A stretch of DNA of 64,000 bases, from the NCBI GenBank assembly GCA_031262785.1, contig JAISHB010000064.1:1-64000 (forward strand), written 5' to 3'. Numbering within the stretch: the first letter of the stretch is position 1; every line of letters starts with the position of its first letter. A program made the translations under genes and the position numbers. The notes below the pieces were generated by a model, which was given only the letters and a program-made list of their open reading frames with translations, was not told the DNA's origin and did not search any database. The stretch is from Prevotellaceae bacterium (lineage in GTDB: Bacteria > Bacteroidota > Bacteroidia > Bacteroidales > Bacteroidaceae). Positions 44,414 to 52,707 of this stretch are shown one piece after another.

Positions 44414-46078
44414 ATGTTTGAAGGACATCCCAAGGGATTATACGCATTGGCGTTGGCCAATACAGGCGAACGCTTCGGTTATTACACCATGCTTGCCATC
44501 TTCACCCTGTTTGTGCAGGCAAAGTTTGGTTACACAGCCGACCAGGCATCTACCATTTACGGTATTTTCCTGGCCGGCGTTTATTTTATGCCGCTGGTAG
44601 GCGGCGTGTTGGCCGACAAGTTTGGTTTCGGCAAGATGGTCACCACCGGTATCGTCGTGATGTTTGCCGGTTATCTGTTACTCTCTGTTCCCACGGCCGT
44701 GAACATGACCAGCCAGGTCATGATGTTCGGGGCGCTCTTCCTGATAGCCTGCGGCACCGGCTTGTTTAAAGGCAATCTGCAAGTGATGGTCGGCAACCTC
44801 TACGATGTGCCCGCCTACCGTCCCAAACGCGACCATGCCTTCAGTCTTTTCTACATGGCCATCAACATTGGCGCCCTGTTTGCCCCCACGGCGGCCACGG
44901 CCGTTACCAACTGGATTATGGGCGGTGCCGGCTTGACCTACAACGCCAAGATACCCGCCCTGGCGCACCAGTTCTTAGACGGCACCATCAGCGAAGCCGG
45001 TAGCGCCACCCTGGCCACCCTGCAGGCGGCGCAAGGATTTGTGGGCGACACCGCCGTGTTCTGCAACACCTACATCGCCAAGCTTTCCGAGGCCTACAAC
45101 TACGGCTTTGGCGTAGCCTGCATCTCCCTGATCGTCTCGATGTTGATTTATGTCTGCTGCCGTCCCATGTTCAAACATGCCGACACCAACTCCAAGCAGG
45201 CCAAGGCCACTACGGGCACCACTGAACCCGAGCTGACCCCCTCGCAAACCAAAGAGCGCATCGTAGCGCTGTGTCTGGTGTTCGCCGTGGTGATTTTCTT
45301 CTGGATGGCTTTCCATCAAAACGGCTTGACGCTCACCTTCTTCGCCCGTGACTACACCGCCACCTCCGTGGTAGGACTGGACCGCATCGGCTTCAGCGTG
45401 TGGAATCTGGCACTGATTATCCTGGCCGTCTACGGCGCCTTCAGCCTCTTCCAATCCAAACATCTGCAAGGCAAGGTCATTTCCGGACTGGTGGTAGCCG
45501 CTTCGCTGGGCGTGCTGGCGTGGGCCTACTCGTCGATGGATGCCACCATCGACATCCTGCCGCAAATCTTCCAGCAGTTCAACCCCTTCTTTGTGGTGGC
45601 GCTTACGCCGGTTTCGCTGGCCGTCTTTGCCGCCCTGGCCAAGCGCAAGAAAGAACCTTCGGCTCCGCGTAAGATTGGCTTGGGAATGATCATCGCCGCT
45701 GTGGGATTCTTGTTGATGGCCGTTGGGTCGATGGGACTTCCCACCCCCAACGAGGTGTCGCAAGCGGGCATCAGTTCAGACATGCTCGTATCGCCCAATT
45801 GGCTCATTTCGACCTACTTGGTGTTGACCTTTGCCGAGTTGTTACTCTCGCCGATGGGCATTTCGTTCGTCTCAAAGGTGGCTCCCCCCAAGTATAAAGG
45901 CATGATGATGGGCGGCTGGTTTGCCGCCACCGCCGTTGGCAACTACATGGTGGCCATCATCGGTTACCTGTGGGCGGGCATTCCGCTCTGGATTGTGTGG
46001 GGCGTGCTGATTATCCTCTGCTTGCTGGCCGCCATTTTTATCTTCTCCATCATGAAGCGGTTAGAGAAGGTGGCGTAA
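44414..46078 (+). CDS. POT/PTR2 family proton-coupled peptide transporter
   Basis: The 554-residue inner-membrane protein has about 14 hydrophobic segments of the major facilitator fold. The first helix carries NTGERFGYYTML, corresponding to the family ExxER motif but with Asn in place of the first Glu. ADKFGFGKM, FKGNLQVMVGNLY (the FKG(N)xxxxxG block) and FWMAFHQNGLTLTFFA are also family features. It is expected to import di- and tripeptides. It is monocistronic and followed by a large hairpin and repeat array D. Confidence 0.9.
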   Translation: MFEGHPKGLYALALANTGERFGYYTMLAIFTLFVQAKFGYTADQASTIYGIFLAGVYFMPLVGGVLADKFGFGKMVTTGIVVMFAGYLLLSVPTAVNMTSQVMMFGALFLIACGTGLFKGNLQVMVGNLYDVPAYRPKRDHAFSLFYMAINIGALFAPTAATAVTNWIMGGAGLTYNAKIPALAHQFLDGTISEAGSATLATLQAAQGFVGDTAVFCNTYIAKLSEAYNYGFGVACISLIVSMLIYVCCRPMFKHADTNSKQAKATTGTTEPELTPSQTKERIVALCLVFAVVIFFWMAFHQNGLTLTFFARDYTATSVVGLDRIGFSVWNLALIILAVYGAFSLFQSKHLQGKVISGLVVAASLGVLAWAYSSMDATIDILPQIFQQFNPFFVVALTPVSLAVFAALAKRKKEPSAPRKIGLGMIIAAVGFLLMAVGSMGLPTPNEVSQAGISSDMLVSPNWLISTYLVLTFAELLLSPMGISFVSKVAPPKYKGMMMGGWFAATAVGNYMVAIIGYLWAGIPLWIVWGVLIILCLLAAIFIFSIMKRLEKVA

Positions 46079-46109
46079 CCGGCGCGGTGTAGCCGCACCC
46101 GTTTTAGAG

Positions 46110-46167
46110 ATTCGGTGCGCCGAACGGTGTCAGGGACAACTGAAAGACACTGTTCGGCGCACCGAAT
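46110..46167. repeat. 22-bp inverted repeat downstream of the peptide transporter
   Basis: ATTCGGTGCGCCGAACGGTGTC at 46110-46131 pairs with 46146-46167 with one mismatch, around a 14-nt loop. No T-run follows, so it is not a classical terminator. The motif TCGGTGCGCCGAAC reappears at 46449-46462 beside the kinase stop codon. Confidence 0.8.
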
Positions 46168-46219
46168 TGTTTCAGGGAGCGGAGAGACACTTCGTCCCGT
46201 GGTACGGGATGCAGTCTCC

Positions 46220-46429
46220 CCTTAAGGGGTCTTAAAGGACGGGGGTCGGGACAGCGTCAAACCTTTCGGCGTGTTAAAAGACGGGGTACGGGATACGGCC
46301 GCCCCTTAACGGATCTTAAAGGACGGGGGTCGGGACTGCGTCAAACCTTTCGGCGTGTTAAAGGACGGGGGTCGGGATCCGTTCACCCCTTAACGGGACT
46401 TAAAGGACGGGGGTCGGGACGACCTGATT
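46220..46429. repeat. array D: five 42-nt repeats in an alternating 84-nt pattern
   Basis: Units begin at 46220, 46262, 46304, 46346 and 46388, all exactly 42 nt apart. Units 1, 3 and 5 start CCTTAA(G/C)GG, units 2 and 4 start CCTTTCGGCGTGTTAAA; all then run into GACGGGG(G)T(C/A)(C)GGGA. It belongs to the same family as array E at 55104, in the opposite orientation. It lies between two convergent genes, so it is not a promoter region. This and the inverted repeat fill 46079-46467. Confidence 0.93.
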
Positions 46430-46467
46430 CCGACCCGATACAGGGAGGTCGGTGCGCCGAACGGAAA

Positions 46468-48057
46468 CTATTCGGAGGAATTGGCTTTGTTCAGCCAGGT
46501 GACAATCATCTCCTTGAGCGCCTCTTGCGTGAACGGCTTGGTTAAGAAGTCGTTGCAACCCGCCTCCAGGGCAGCCTGCTTGTCGTGATCGAATGCAAAG
46601 GCGGTGAAGGCAATGATAGGCACCTCGGACGAGAGTTGACGGATGATGCGGGTGGCATCCAAGCCGCCCATATTGGGCATCTTCATATCCATGAGAATCA
46701 GATCGGGGTTCGTCTCTTCAAACAGACGCACCGCCTCCATGCCGTCTTTGGCATGAACCAGCGTGTAGATCTTTCCCAGAATGGCGTTGACCAAGATGTA
46801 GTTGAAATCGGTGTCTTCGGCAACGAGTACCGTCTTCTTTTCGACGGACGGCAGTTCGGCCGGGGACGGTTCCGTACTCTGTTTGGGTTCGGGAGGAAGG
46901 GGCGGGGTGTCGAACAGGTCGCCGCCATCTTCCTCGAGCTTGTTGGGCAGCGTGAAAGTAAAGGTGGTCGACTTGCCCGGATCGGAGGTCACCGTGATAG
47001 TTCCGCCCAGACGCTCCACAATGGTTTTGCAGATGGACAAACCCAGGCCGGTGCCCTGCACGCTGGTGTTCCCCTTGATGAACCGTTCAAAGACCGTTTC
47101 GATTTTGTCGGGAGCGATGCCCGAACCCGTGTCGGTAACGTGAAAGACAATCATCGTTCCCTTTCGCTCGTAGCCGTAGCGGATACTCCCCTGCGTGGTG
47201 AATTTGAACGCATTGCCGATGAGGTTGGAGAGCACCTGGATGATTCGGTTTTTGTCGGTGGAGATGCGGATATGTTCGTCCGAAGGCTCGAAGATGAGCT
47301 GAACCTCTTCGGGACACCGGAATACGTGTGCATCGTACACCTCCTTGCATAGCTGGTGCAGTAACACGGGCGCAATGGTAAACTGAAGGTGTCCCGATTC
47401 CATCTTGGACAAATCCAGTATCTCGTTGATGAGCTGCAGCAGCCGCTCACTGTTGGAGGCCACCATGTTATAGTAGTTCTTGCGGTCGCCAGCGTCGTCG
47501 CTCTCCGAAATGATGCGTGAGAAACCCACGATAGCATTGAGCGGGGTGCGTATCTCGTGGCTCATGTTGGCTAAGAAAGCCGACTTGTTGTGGTCGGAGT
47601 TCTCGGCCTTCTCCTTGGCTTTCTTCAGCGCTTCGTTCATCTTCTCCAGCTCGCGCTGATGGCGGGTCAGGGCGGTGATGTCGCGGCCGAAGCCCCAGAA
47701 CAGCTCCTCCCCCCGGGCGTCGAGGCAGCGGTAGAGGTCGCCCTCGATGGCCTCCACGTCGGGAAACAACGGGAAGGGGTGTTGGATAATCATATTCTGA
47801 AATTCTCCTTTGGCGCGGATAGCGCCGGTGAGTTCTTCCCACAGCATCTCGTCGAAGAACGAGCTGGTTTCGTAGATTTTCAGGCCGGTGATCTCTGCCT
47901 CCTCTTCAATAGCAAAGTGTTGACGGAATCTTCGATTGCCGAATACCAATGAACCGTCGGCGCGGGCGGCAAAGATGTGTTCACGAGATTGGTTGATCGC
48001 TTCGGTGAGCATTTCCATCTGTACCGGTTGGGGGCGGGCGGTTGATTCTTGCTTCAT
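46468..48057 (-). CDS. cytoplasmic hybrid histidine kinase (PAS-HisKA-HATPase-REC)
   Basis: The 529-residue protein has no signal peptide or membrane span. A PAS domain covers about 10-130, then comes a short coiled coil, HisKA with MSHEIRTPLNAIVGFS (His167), the HATPase boxes (N: LSNLIGNAFKFT; G1: DTGSGIAPDKIE; G2: GTGLGLSI) and a C-terminal receiver with Asp457 in LILMDMKMPN. It should autophosphorylate in response to a soluble signal and pass phosphate to its own receiver. It follows the glycosyltransferase gene by 12 nt in one operon and carries no output domain. Confidence 0.93.
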   Translation of the reverse strand: MKQESTARPQPVQMEMLTEAINQSREHIFAARADGSLVFGNRRFRQHFAIEEEAEITGLKIYETSSFFDEMLWEELTGAIRAKGEFQNMIIQHPFPLFPDVEAIEGDLYRCLDARGEELFWGFGRDITALTRHQRELEKMNEALKKAKEKAENSDHNKSAFLANMSHEIRTPLNAIVGFSRIISESDDAGDRKNYYNMVASNSERLLQLINEILDLSKMESGHLQFTIAPVLLHQLCKEVYDAHVFRCPEEVQLIFEPSDEHIRISTDKNRIIQVLSNLIGNAFKFTTQGSIRYGYERKGTMIVFHVTDTGSGIAPDKIETVFERFIKGNTSVQGTGLGLSICKTIVERLGGTITVTSDPGKSTTFTFTLPNKLEEDGGDLFDTPPLPPEPKQSTEPSPAELPSVEKKTVLVAEDTDFNYILVNAILGKIYTLVHAKDGMEAVRLFEETNPDLILMDMKMPNMGGLDATRIIRQLSSEVPIIAFTAFAFDHDKQAALEAGCNDFLTKPFTQEALKEMIVTWLNKANSSE

Positions 48058-48069
48058 AACGTTTTTCGA

Positions 48070-49275
48070 TTAGTTGGCTCTCTTTGCTTTTTCCCAAGCG
48101 CCGTTGCGGCTGGTCTTGCGTTTGTGCAAGTAGGCAAATCCTTTGATAACATTGAGGTTCATAAAGAGGAAGTAGTAGGGGATGAACAAAACCTTGTTCT
48201 TGATATTTTTTCCGGCCAAAAGACGGCCGTACATTCCGGCGGCGTAAAAGAGGAGTTGCAAGAGTAGCAATACCAGATAGAGGCGACTACACTCCCGGTC
48301 GGAAAGAACCAGCAGCGCGGCATTCAGAGGCAGTAGCAGGAAGAGCAACACCGGTGTCACCGACCAGCGCAACACCCGATGCGACACATATTCAAACCAG
48401 AGCCACCGGTAGCGAAACGGACGCAGCAACAACGCACGCAGTCGCCACACCGACTGCAGTCCGCCCGCAGCGATGCGCACCTTGCGCTTCTCCTCCTCAT
48501 GCATGTCGGCCGAACCGCTCTCCACGGCGTAGGCCTGGGCGCAATAGGCAATGAGAAAGCCCTTCATGGCGATGCGCAGCGAGAGTACGAAATCGTCCAA
48601 GAGCGTGTCGACGGGCATCGGCTCGAACAGCTCCCGTCGGACGGCGAATAGCTCGCCGGCGGCGCCCACGGCCGAATACAGACGGGTATCTAATGCCTTC
48701 AGGGTAGACTCATATTTCCAGTAGAAGCCTTCGCCGCCCGAGGCGGCATTCTCCTTTTCCTGCACGGCGATACGTTTCTCACCGGCCACGCATCCCACGC
48801 GCGGGTCGGCAAACGTGGCCACGATGTGTCGAATGGCTTGGCTATTGAGGTGGGTATTGGCGTCGGTGAATACTACCAGCGGAGTCTCTACATAGGTCAT
48901 GCCCCGGTTGAGTGCCGCGGTCTTGCCCTGTCGCTCGGGTTGATGCAGCACGGTGGCCTGCGGCCAGTTCTGCAGCCGTTGATTGGTGGCGTCGTTGCTC
49001 CCGTCGGTCACCCACAGGACGCGCAGCTTGTCGGCCGGATAGTCGAGTGCCAACGTGTTACGCATCTTTTCGTCGACCACCAATTCTTCGTTATAAGCAG
49101 CAATGAACAGCGTGACGGGAGGGAGCGCCGCATCCTCCGGCAGCGGGTATTGCACCGGCTTGCGGAAGCACTCTTTGAGTTTGACCAACAGATAGAGTAG
49201 CGCACCATACCCCACATAGGTATAGAACACCGTACACAAACCGACCCAGAAAATAATTTCCAAAACTATCATCAC
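48070..49275 (-). CDS. membrane glycosyltransferase family 2
   Basis: The 401-residue processive-type GT2 has one N-terminal span (about 3-30), then the GT-A domain with VTLFIAAYNEE, VTDGSNDAT, GKTAALNRG, the DxD-like FTDANTH, and the acceptor region VGAAGELFAVRRELF...DDFVLSLR. Three or four C-terminal spans (about 290-385) follow. It resembles enzymes that make exported polysaccharides such as poly-GlcNAc or hyaluronan-like chains, although the QxxRW motif is only approximate (GLQSVWRLRALL). It is co-transcribed with the hybrid kinase, suggesting signal-regulated matrix synthesis. Confidence 0.85.
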   Translation of the reverse strand: MMIVLEIIFWVGLCTVFYTYVGYGALLYLLVKLKECFRKPVQYPLPEDAALPPVTLFIAAYNEELVVDEKMRNTLALDYPADKLRVLWVTDGSNDATNQRLQNWPQATVLHQPERQGKTAALNRGMTYVETPLVVFTDANTHLNSQAIRHIVATFADPRVGCVAGEKRIAVQEKENAASGGEGFYWKYESTLKALDTRLYSAVGAAGELFAVRRELFEPMPVDTLLDDFVLSLRIAMKGFLIAYCAQAYAVESGSADMHEEEKRKVRIAAGGLQSVWRLRALLLRPFRYRWLWFEYVSHRVLRWSVTPVLLFLLLPLNAALLVLSDRECSRLYLVLLLLQLLFYAAGMYGRLLAGKNIKNKVLFIPYYFLFMNLNVIKGFAYLHKRKTSRNGAWEKAKRAN

Positions 49276-49303
49276 TGCTTTTTCTGCTTAAAAAAATAGC
49301 GTC

Positions 49304-49311
49304 CAAAAGTA
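49304..49311 (-). promoter_or_regulatory. TAnnTTTG promoter box of the glycosyltransferase-kinase operon
   Basis: TACTTTTG on the minus strand, 28 nt before ATG 49275. Confidence 0.6.
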
Positions 49312-49371
49312 TGGAGAATCTTTTGTTGTTGCAAGAAAATGCTATGTTATTTGTATTTTTTGCATGCAAGA

Positions 49372-49388
49372 CGAACAAAACTTGTTCG
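49372..49388. promoter_or_regulatory. operator-like palindrome CGAACAA-AAC-TTGTTCG
   Basis: A perfect 7-bp inverted repeat around AAC, about 60 nt upstream of the glycosyltransferase promoter box. It is a candidate regulator site in the divergent 49276-49560 region. Confidence 0.45.
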
Positions 49389-49460
49389 TTATTGATACGG
49401 AAGCCGTTCTCCAAGGGGTAGATTTGTGCAAAAAGCGAAGCGAATAGACCCGGACGGCTG

Positions 49461-49478
49461 TGTTAATAGGTATTAACA
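49461..49478. promoter_or_regulatory. operator-like perfect 18-nt palindrome TGTTAATAGGTATTAACA
   Basis: This is an 8-bp inverted repeat around GG located 36 nt upstream of the ATPase-gene promoter box, a position suited to a repressor or activator site. Confidence 0.5.
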
Positions 49479-49514
49479 AGACCGACAAGCATCTCTCCTG
49501 TGGAAAAGATGAAC

Positions 49515-49522
49515 TACTTTTG
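49515..49522 (+). promoter_or_regulatory. TAnnTTTG promoter box of the ATPase-DUF4435 genes
   Basis: TACTTTTG lies 38 nt before ATG 49561. Confidence 0.65.
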
Positions 49523-49560
49523 CCCTATCAAATTCACACCCTCCTACTATAATAGCAACC

Positions 49561-50286
49561 ATGAACCAACCTGCGAATTACATCCGCCGCATCGAGATAG
49601 ACGGCCTGTGGGAACGCATCGACATTGCCTGGGATTTGCGTCCCGACGTGAATATCCTTTCGGGCATCAACGGGATAGGGAAAACCACCATCCTCAACTG
49701 TGCCGTGGGGTGTCTGGATGCCCTCTCGGGCAACCGTGCGGCCTCCGGCGGCTTCGAAAATGTGCATCTGACCTTCGATCGCGAGGATGCCGGCTTAGTG
49801 CGGTACGATTTGGTGCGCAGTTTCGCCTATGCCCGCGAACAGGATAAGCGCCTGGCAGAGCTATCAAGTCGGTATGCCGGGCTTCCCCCCGGTGGGGCGA
49901 AAGAGCTGCTTGTCCGGCAGCTCGACACCCTTTTCGGCTACACGGGCAAGCAGCTCGAGACCGGCAGCACGGAGCTATGCTTCCGGCAAGCGGGCGAACG
50001 GTTGCCGCTAACCAAACTCTCTTCGGGGGAGAAGCAGATGCTCATTATCCTGCTCACGGTCTTGCTGCGTGCGGGAGTGCCGTGCGTCCTTTTCATGGAC
50101 GAACCCGAAGCGTCGCTGCACATCGAGTGGCAGCAGAAGCTGATCGGCCTGATACGCGCACTCAATCCGCAGGTACAGCTCATTCTCTCCACCCATTCTC
50201 CGGCCGTGATTATGGAGGGATGGCTCGACGCCGTCACGGAAGTTAGTGATATATCCTCGCCCCACCATGCCCTCGCTGCGCAATAG
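49561..50286 (+). CDS. ABC-type AAA ATPase (AAA_21-like), partner of DUF4435 protein
   Basis: The 241-residue soluble ATPase has the P-loop GINGIGKTTILN, the signature LSSGEKQMLIILL, Walker B VLFMDEPEASLH and the H-loop LSTHSP. It has the short coiled insertion of SMC/OLD-like proteins rather than transporter features, and no membrane partner is encoded. Its 3' end overlaps the DUF4435 gene by 20 nt. An OLD-type ATPase next to a Toprim/DUF4435 gene is the layout of PARIS (AriA-AriB) and related defence modules, though this ATPase looks compact. It could equally be a conserved housekeeping pair. Confidence 0.85.
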   Translation: MNQPANYIRRIEIDGLWERIDIAWDLRPDVNILSGINGIGKTTILNCAVGCLDALSGNRAASGGFENVHLTFDREDAGLVRYDLVRSFAYAREQDKRLAELSSRYAGLPPGGAKELLVRQLDTLFGYTGKQLETGSTELCFRQAGERLPLTKLSSGEKQMLIILLTVLLRAGVPCVLFMDEPEASLHIEWQQKLIGLIRALNPQVQLILSTHSPAVIMEGWLDAVTEVSDISSPHHALAAQ

Positions 50287-51274
50287 CCTCACCTCTTCGT
50301 ATCTGGAGGCGGCACACCGGCTTTATCCCAAGCAGGCGCGCCGCCGCATCGTGGCCTATGTGGAGAGCTACGAGGACGTGGCCTTCTGGCGCACCCTACT
50401 GGGAGCGTATGAAAATGAGTCCTGCTATTTCCAGGTGATGCTCCCCTCGAACACCTCGCTTTCGAAGGGGAAAAAGATGGTACTGCTCAACACCCTGAAT
50501 ACCGCCGAGCTGGGACGGAGCCTGATTGCCTGCGTCGACAGTGATTACGACTTCCTGCTGCAGGAAACCACGGCGACCTCGCGTCGGATGAATCGGAATC
50601 CCTACATCTTCCAGACCTACGCCTATGCCATTGAGAATTTCCATTGCTACGCCGAAGGGTTGCACGAAGTATGTGTCCAGGCCACGTTGAACGACCGCGT
50701 GTTGATAGACTTTCCCGCCTTCCTGCGTCGCTACTCCCAAACGATTTATCCCCTTTTCCTCTGGAACATCTGGTTCTACCGCCGGGGCGATACCAACACC
50801 TTTCCGATGCACGCCTTCAACGAGTATGTGGGCTTGCCGGGCGTGAGTCTGCGGCATCCCGAGCGCGCACTCGGCCAGGTGGAGCGCGCCGTCCGTGCCA
50901 AGCTGGGCGAACTGCGCCGGCGCTTCGCCGGACACCTCCAAGAGGTGGAAGAACTGGGAGAGGCACTTACCCGACAGGGGCTTACGCCCGAAGTCACCTA
51001 TCTCTACATGCAGGGACACCACCTCATGGAGGGCGTGGTGCTTAAACTACTCACGCCCGTATGCATCGCGCTGCGCCGGGAGCGTGAGCAGGAAATCAAA
51101 CAGCTGGCACGTCACGGCAGACAGTTTCGCAACGAGCTGACCGCCTACAACAACAGCATCGTTCCGCTATCGCTGGCGCTGCGTAAGCAGGTCACCTACC
51201 AGGGACTCTATCTCTACGGGTGGATGAAGCGGGATGTGGAGCAGTTCCTTACCTCGATACACCAAACTATATAA
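50267..51274 (+). CDS. DUF4435 (Toprim-like) domain protein
   Basis: The start is taken as ATG 50267 (MPSLRNSLTSSY); a GTG at 50246 would add seven residues. The 335-residue protein carries the DUF4435 pattern: IVAYVESYEDVAFWRTLL, with the Toprim-like Glu in strand 1, and LIACVDSDYDFLL, with the acidic DxD after strand 3; NPYIFQTYAYAIENFHC follows. In PARIS the DUF4435 protein AriB is the effector nuclease released by the ATPase. Catalytic-type acidic residues are present here, so activity is possible but unproven. It is followed by an MscS channel gene 2 nt later. Confidence 0.8.
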   Translation: MPSLRNSLTSSYLEAAHRLYPKQARRRIVAYVESYEDVAFWRTLLGAYENESCYFQVMLPSNTSLSKGKKMVLLNTLNTAELGRSLIACVDSDYDFLLQETTATSRRMNRNPYIFQTYAYAIENFHCYAEGLHEVCVQATLNDRVLIDFPAFLRRYSQTIYPLFLWNIWFYRRGDTNTFPMHAFNEYVGLPGVSLRHPERALGQVERAVRAKLGELRRRFAGHLQEVEELGEALTRQGLTPEVTYLYMQGHHLMEGVVLKLLTPVCIALRREREQEIKQLARHGRQFRNELTAYNNSIVPLSLALRKQVTYQGLYLYGWMKRDVEQFLTSIHQTI

Positions 51275-51276
51275 AT

Positions 51277-52527
51277 ATGAACATCGTACGAATCATTAAC
51301 GAACAGCTTGTATCGTTAGGTCTCGGCCAGAAGAGTGCCGAAGTAGTAGATCAGATTGTAGCCTTCGCCGGCCTGTTACTCATCGCCTATGCGGCCGACT
51401 ATCTTTCCCGCAAAATCTTGTTGGGCGTGGTCGGGCGCATTGTGCAGAAAACCAAAGCCTCGTGGGACGACATTGTTTTTGACCGCAAGGTGGTCATTCA
51501 CCTGAGCCGCATGGTGGCGCCCATTGTCATCTATGTGCTGCTGCCCATGGTGCTGGTGGAGATAGACCCCACGCTCTACCAAACCATTCACCGCCTGTGC
51601 ATGGTATTCATCATCATCATGGTAGTGAAGTTTATCTGCGCGCTGCTCGACGCCATCTACGCGGTGCTGCAAAGCAAGGAGCAGTTTCGGAGTCATCCGC
51701 TCAAAGGATTGCAGCAAACCATCCAGCTCATTGTTATTGCGGTGGCCGTGATCACCAGTATCAGCATCCTACTGGACAAGAGCGTGGTGGGTATCTTCAC
51801 CGCCCTGGGTGCTTCGGCCGCCATCTTGATGCTGGTCTTTAAGGACAGCATCATGGGATTCGTTTCGGGCATCCAACTCTCTACCAACAAGATGCTGCAG
51901 GTGGGTGACTGGATCGTGATGAACAAATACGGCGCCGACGGCACCGTCATTGAGGTCTCCCTGAACACCGTCAAGGTGCAGAACTGGGACAACACCATCG
52001 TGACCATTCCGCCCTATTCGCTGATGAGCGATTCGTTCCAAAACTGGCGGGGCATGCAGGAGGGAGGCGGCCGACGGGTGAAACGCTCGGTTAATATCGA
52101 CATGAACAGCGTGCACTTTTGCACCCCCCAGATGCTGGCCAAGTATCGGAAGATTCATCTGCTGAGCAACTACGTCGACGAAAAAGAGCGCGTGGTGGAG
52201 GCGTACAACGAGCAGCATCACATCGACGGGAGCGTGCCGGTCAATGGCCGCCGGCAAACCAATCTGGGCATCTTCCGTGCCTATTTGGTCAGCTATTTGA
52301 ATAATCACCCCGACGTGAATCACGAGATGACCTGCATGGTGCGGCAACTCCAACCCACCGACAAGGGTATCCCCGTCGAACTCTATTTCTTCTCGGCTAT
52401 CAAAGAGTGGGTGGCCTACGAAAACCTGCAGTCGGATGTGTTTGACCACCTGCTGGCCATCGTCCCCGAATTCGACTTGCGGGTGTATCAGGCTCCTTCG
52501 GGCGCTGATTTCCGGAAGGGTGAGTAA
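51277..52527 (+). CDS. MscS-family mechanosensitive ion channel
   Basis: The start is ATG 51277 (MNIVRIINEQLV), 2 nt after the DUF4435 stop. The 416-residue protein has about five membrane helices (within 20-185). The pore-type helix GASAAILMLVFKDSIMGFVSGIQL is listed here by its span 171-194. The MscS beta domain follows with VGDWIVMNKYGADGTVIEV and TVKVQNWDNTIVTIPPY. The C-terminal domain is longer than in small MscS, closer to YbdG. It opens on membrane tension to release solutes. It is apparently co-transcribed with the ATPase-DUF4435 pair. Confidence 0.9.
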   Translation: MNIVRIINEQLVSLGLGQKSAEVVDQIVAFAGLLLIAYAADYLSRKILLGVVGRIVQKTKASWDDIVFDRKVVIHLSRMVAPIVIYVLLPMVLVEIDPTLYQTIHRLCMVFIIIMVVKFICALLDAIYAVLQSKEQFRSHPLKGLQQTIQLIVIAVAVITSISILLDKSVVGIFTALGASAAILMLVFKDSIMGFVSGIQLSTNKMLQVGDWIVMNKYGADGTVIEVSLNTVKVQNWDNTIVTIPPYSLMSDSFQNWRGMQEGGGRRVKRSVNIDMNSVHFCTPQMLAKYRKIHLLSNYVDEKERVVEAYNEQHHIDGSVPVNGRRQTNLGIFRAYLVSYLNNHPDVNHEMTCMVRQLQPTDKGIPVELYFFSAIKEWVAYENLQSDVFDHLLAIVPEFDLRVYQAPSGADFRKGE

Positions 52528-52536
52528 CGGAAGTTT

Positions 52537-52663
52537 CCCCACCCCCAAACCCCCTGAAGGGGGCTTAGCAAACCTGTCTCCCCACCCCCACACCCCCTGA
52601 AGGGGGCTTAGTTACTACTGCTTCTTAGTAGTATCTAAGCCCCCTTCAGGGGGTTTGGGGGTG
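52537..52663. repeat. direct and inverted copies of a GC-rich 30-nt element
   Basis: The element CCCCACCCCCAAACCCCCTG... occurs directly at 52537-52568 and 52580-52611, and inverted at 52635-52663. The last two form a ~28-bp stem whose loop has a further stem TACTAC/GTAGTA. Each copy also contains the palindrome CCCCCTGAAGGGGG. It fills the gap between mscS and asnA and probably ends transcription from both sides; similar elements are common in Bacteroidetes intergenic DNA. Confidence 0.75.
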
Positions 52664-52707
52664 TATGTAAAGAGGATATACGCTATCCGAAATTCCCAAC
52701 TTCGTTC

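Noticed and set aside
46220-46429. Array D as a terminator cluster
   Set aside because: The repeats have no T-runs and are GC-rich. The perfect 42-nt spacing and the copy at 55104 upstream of a promoter do not fit termination.
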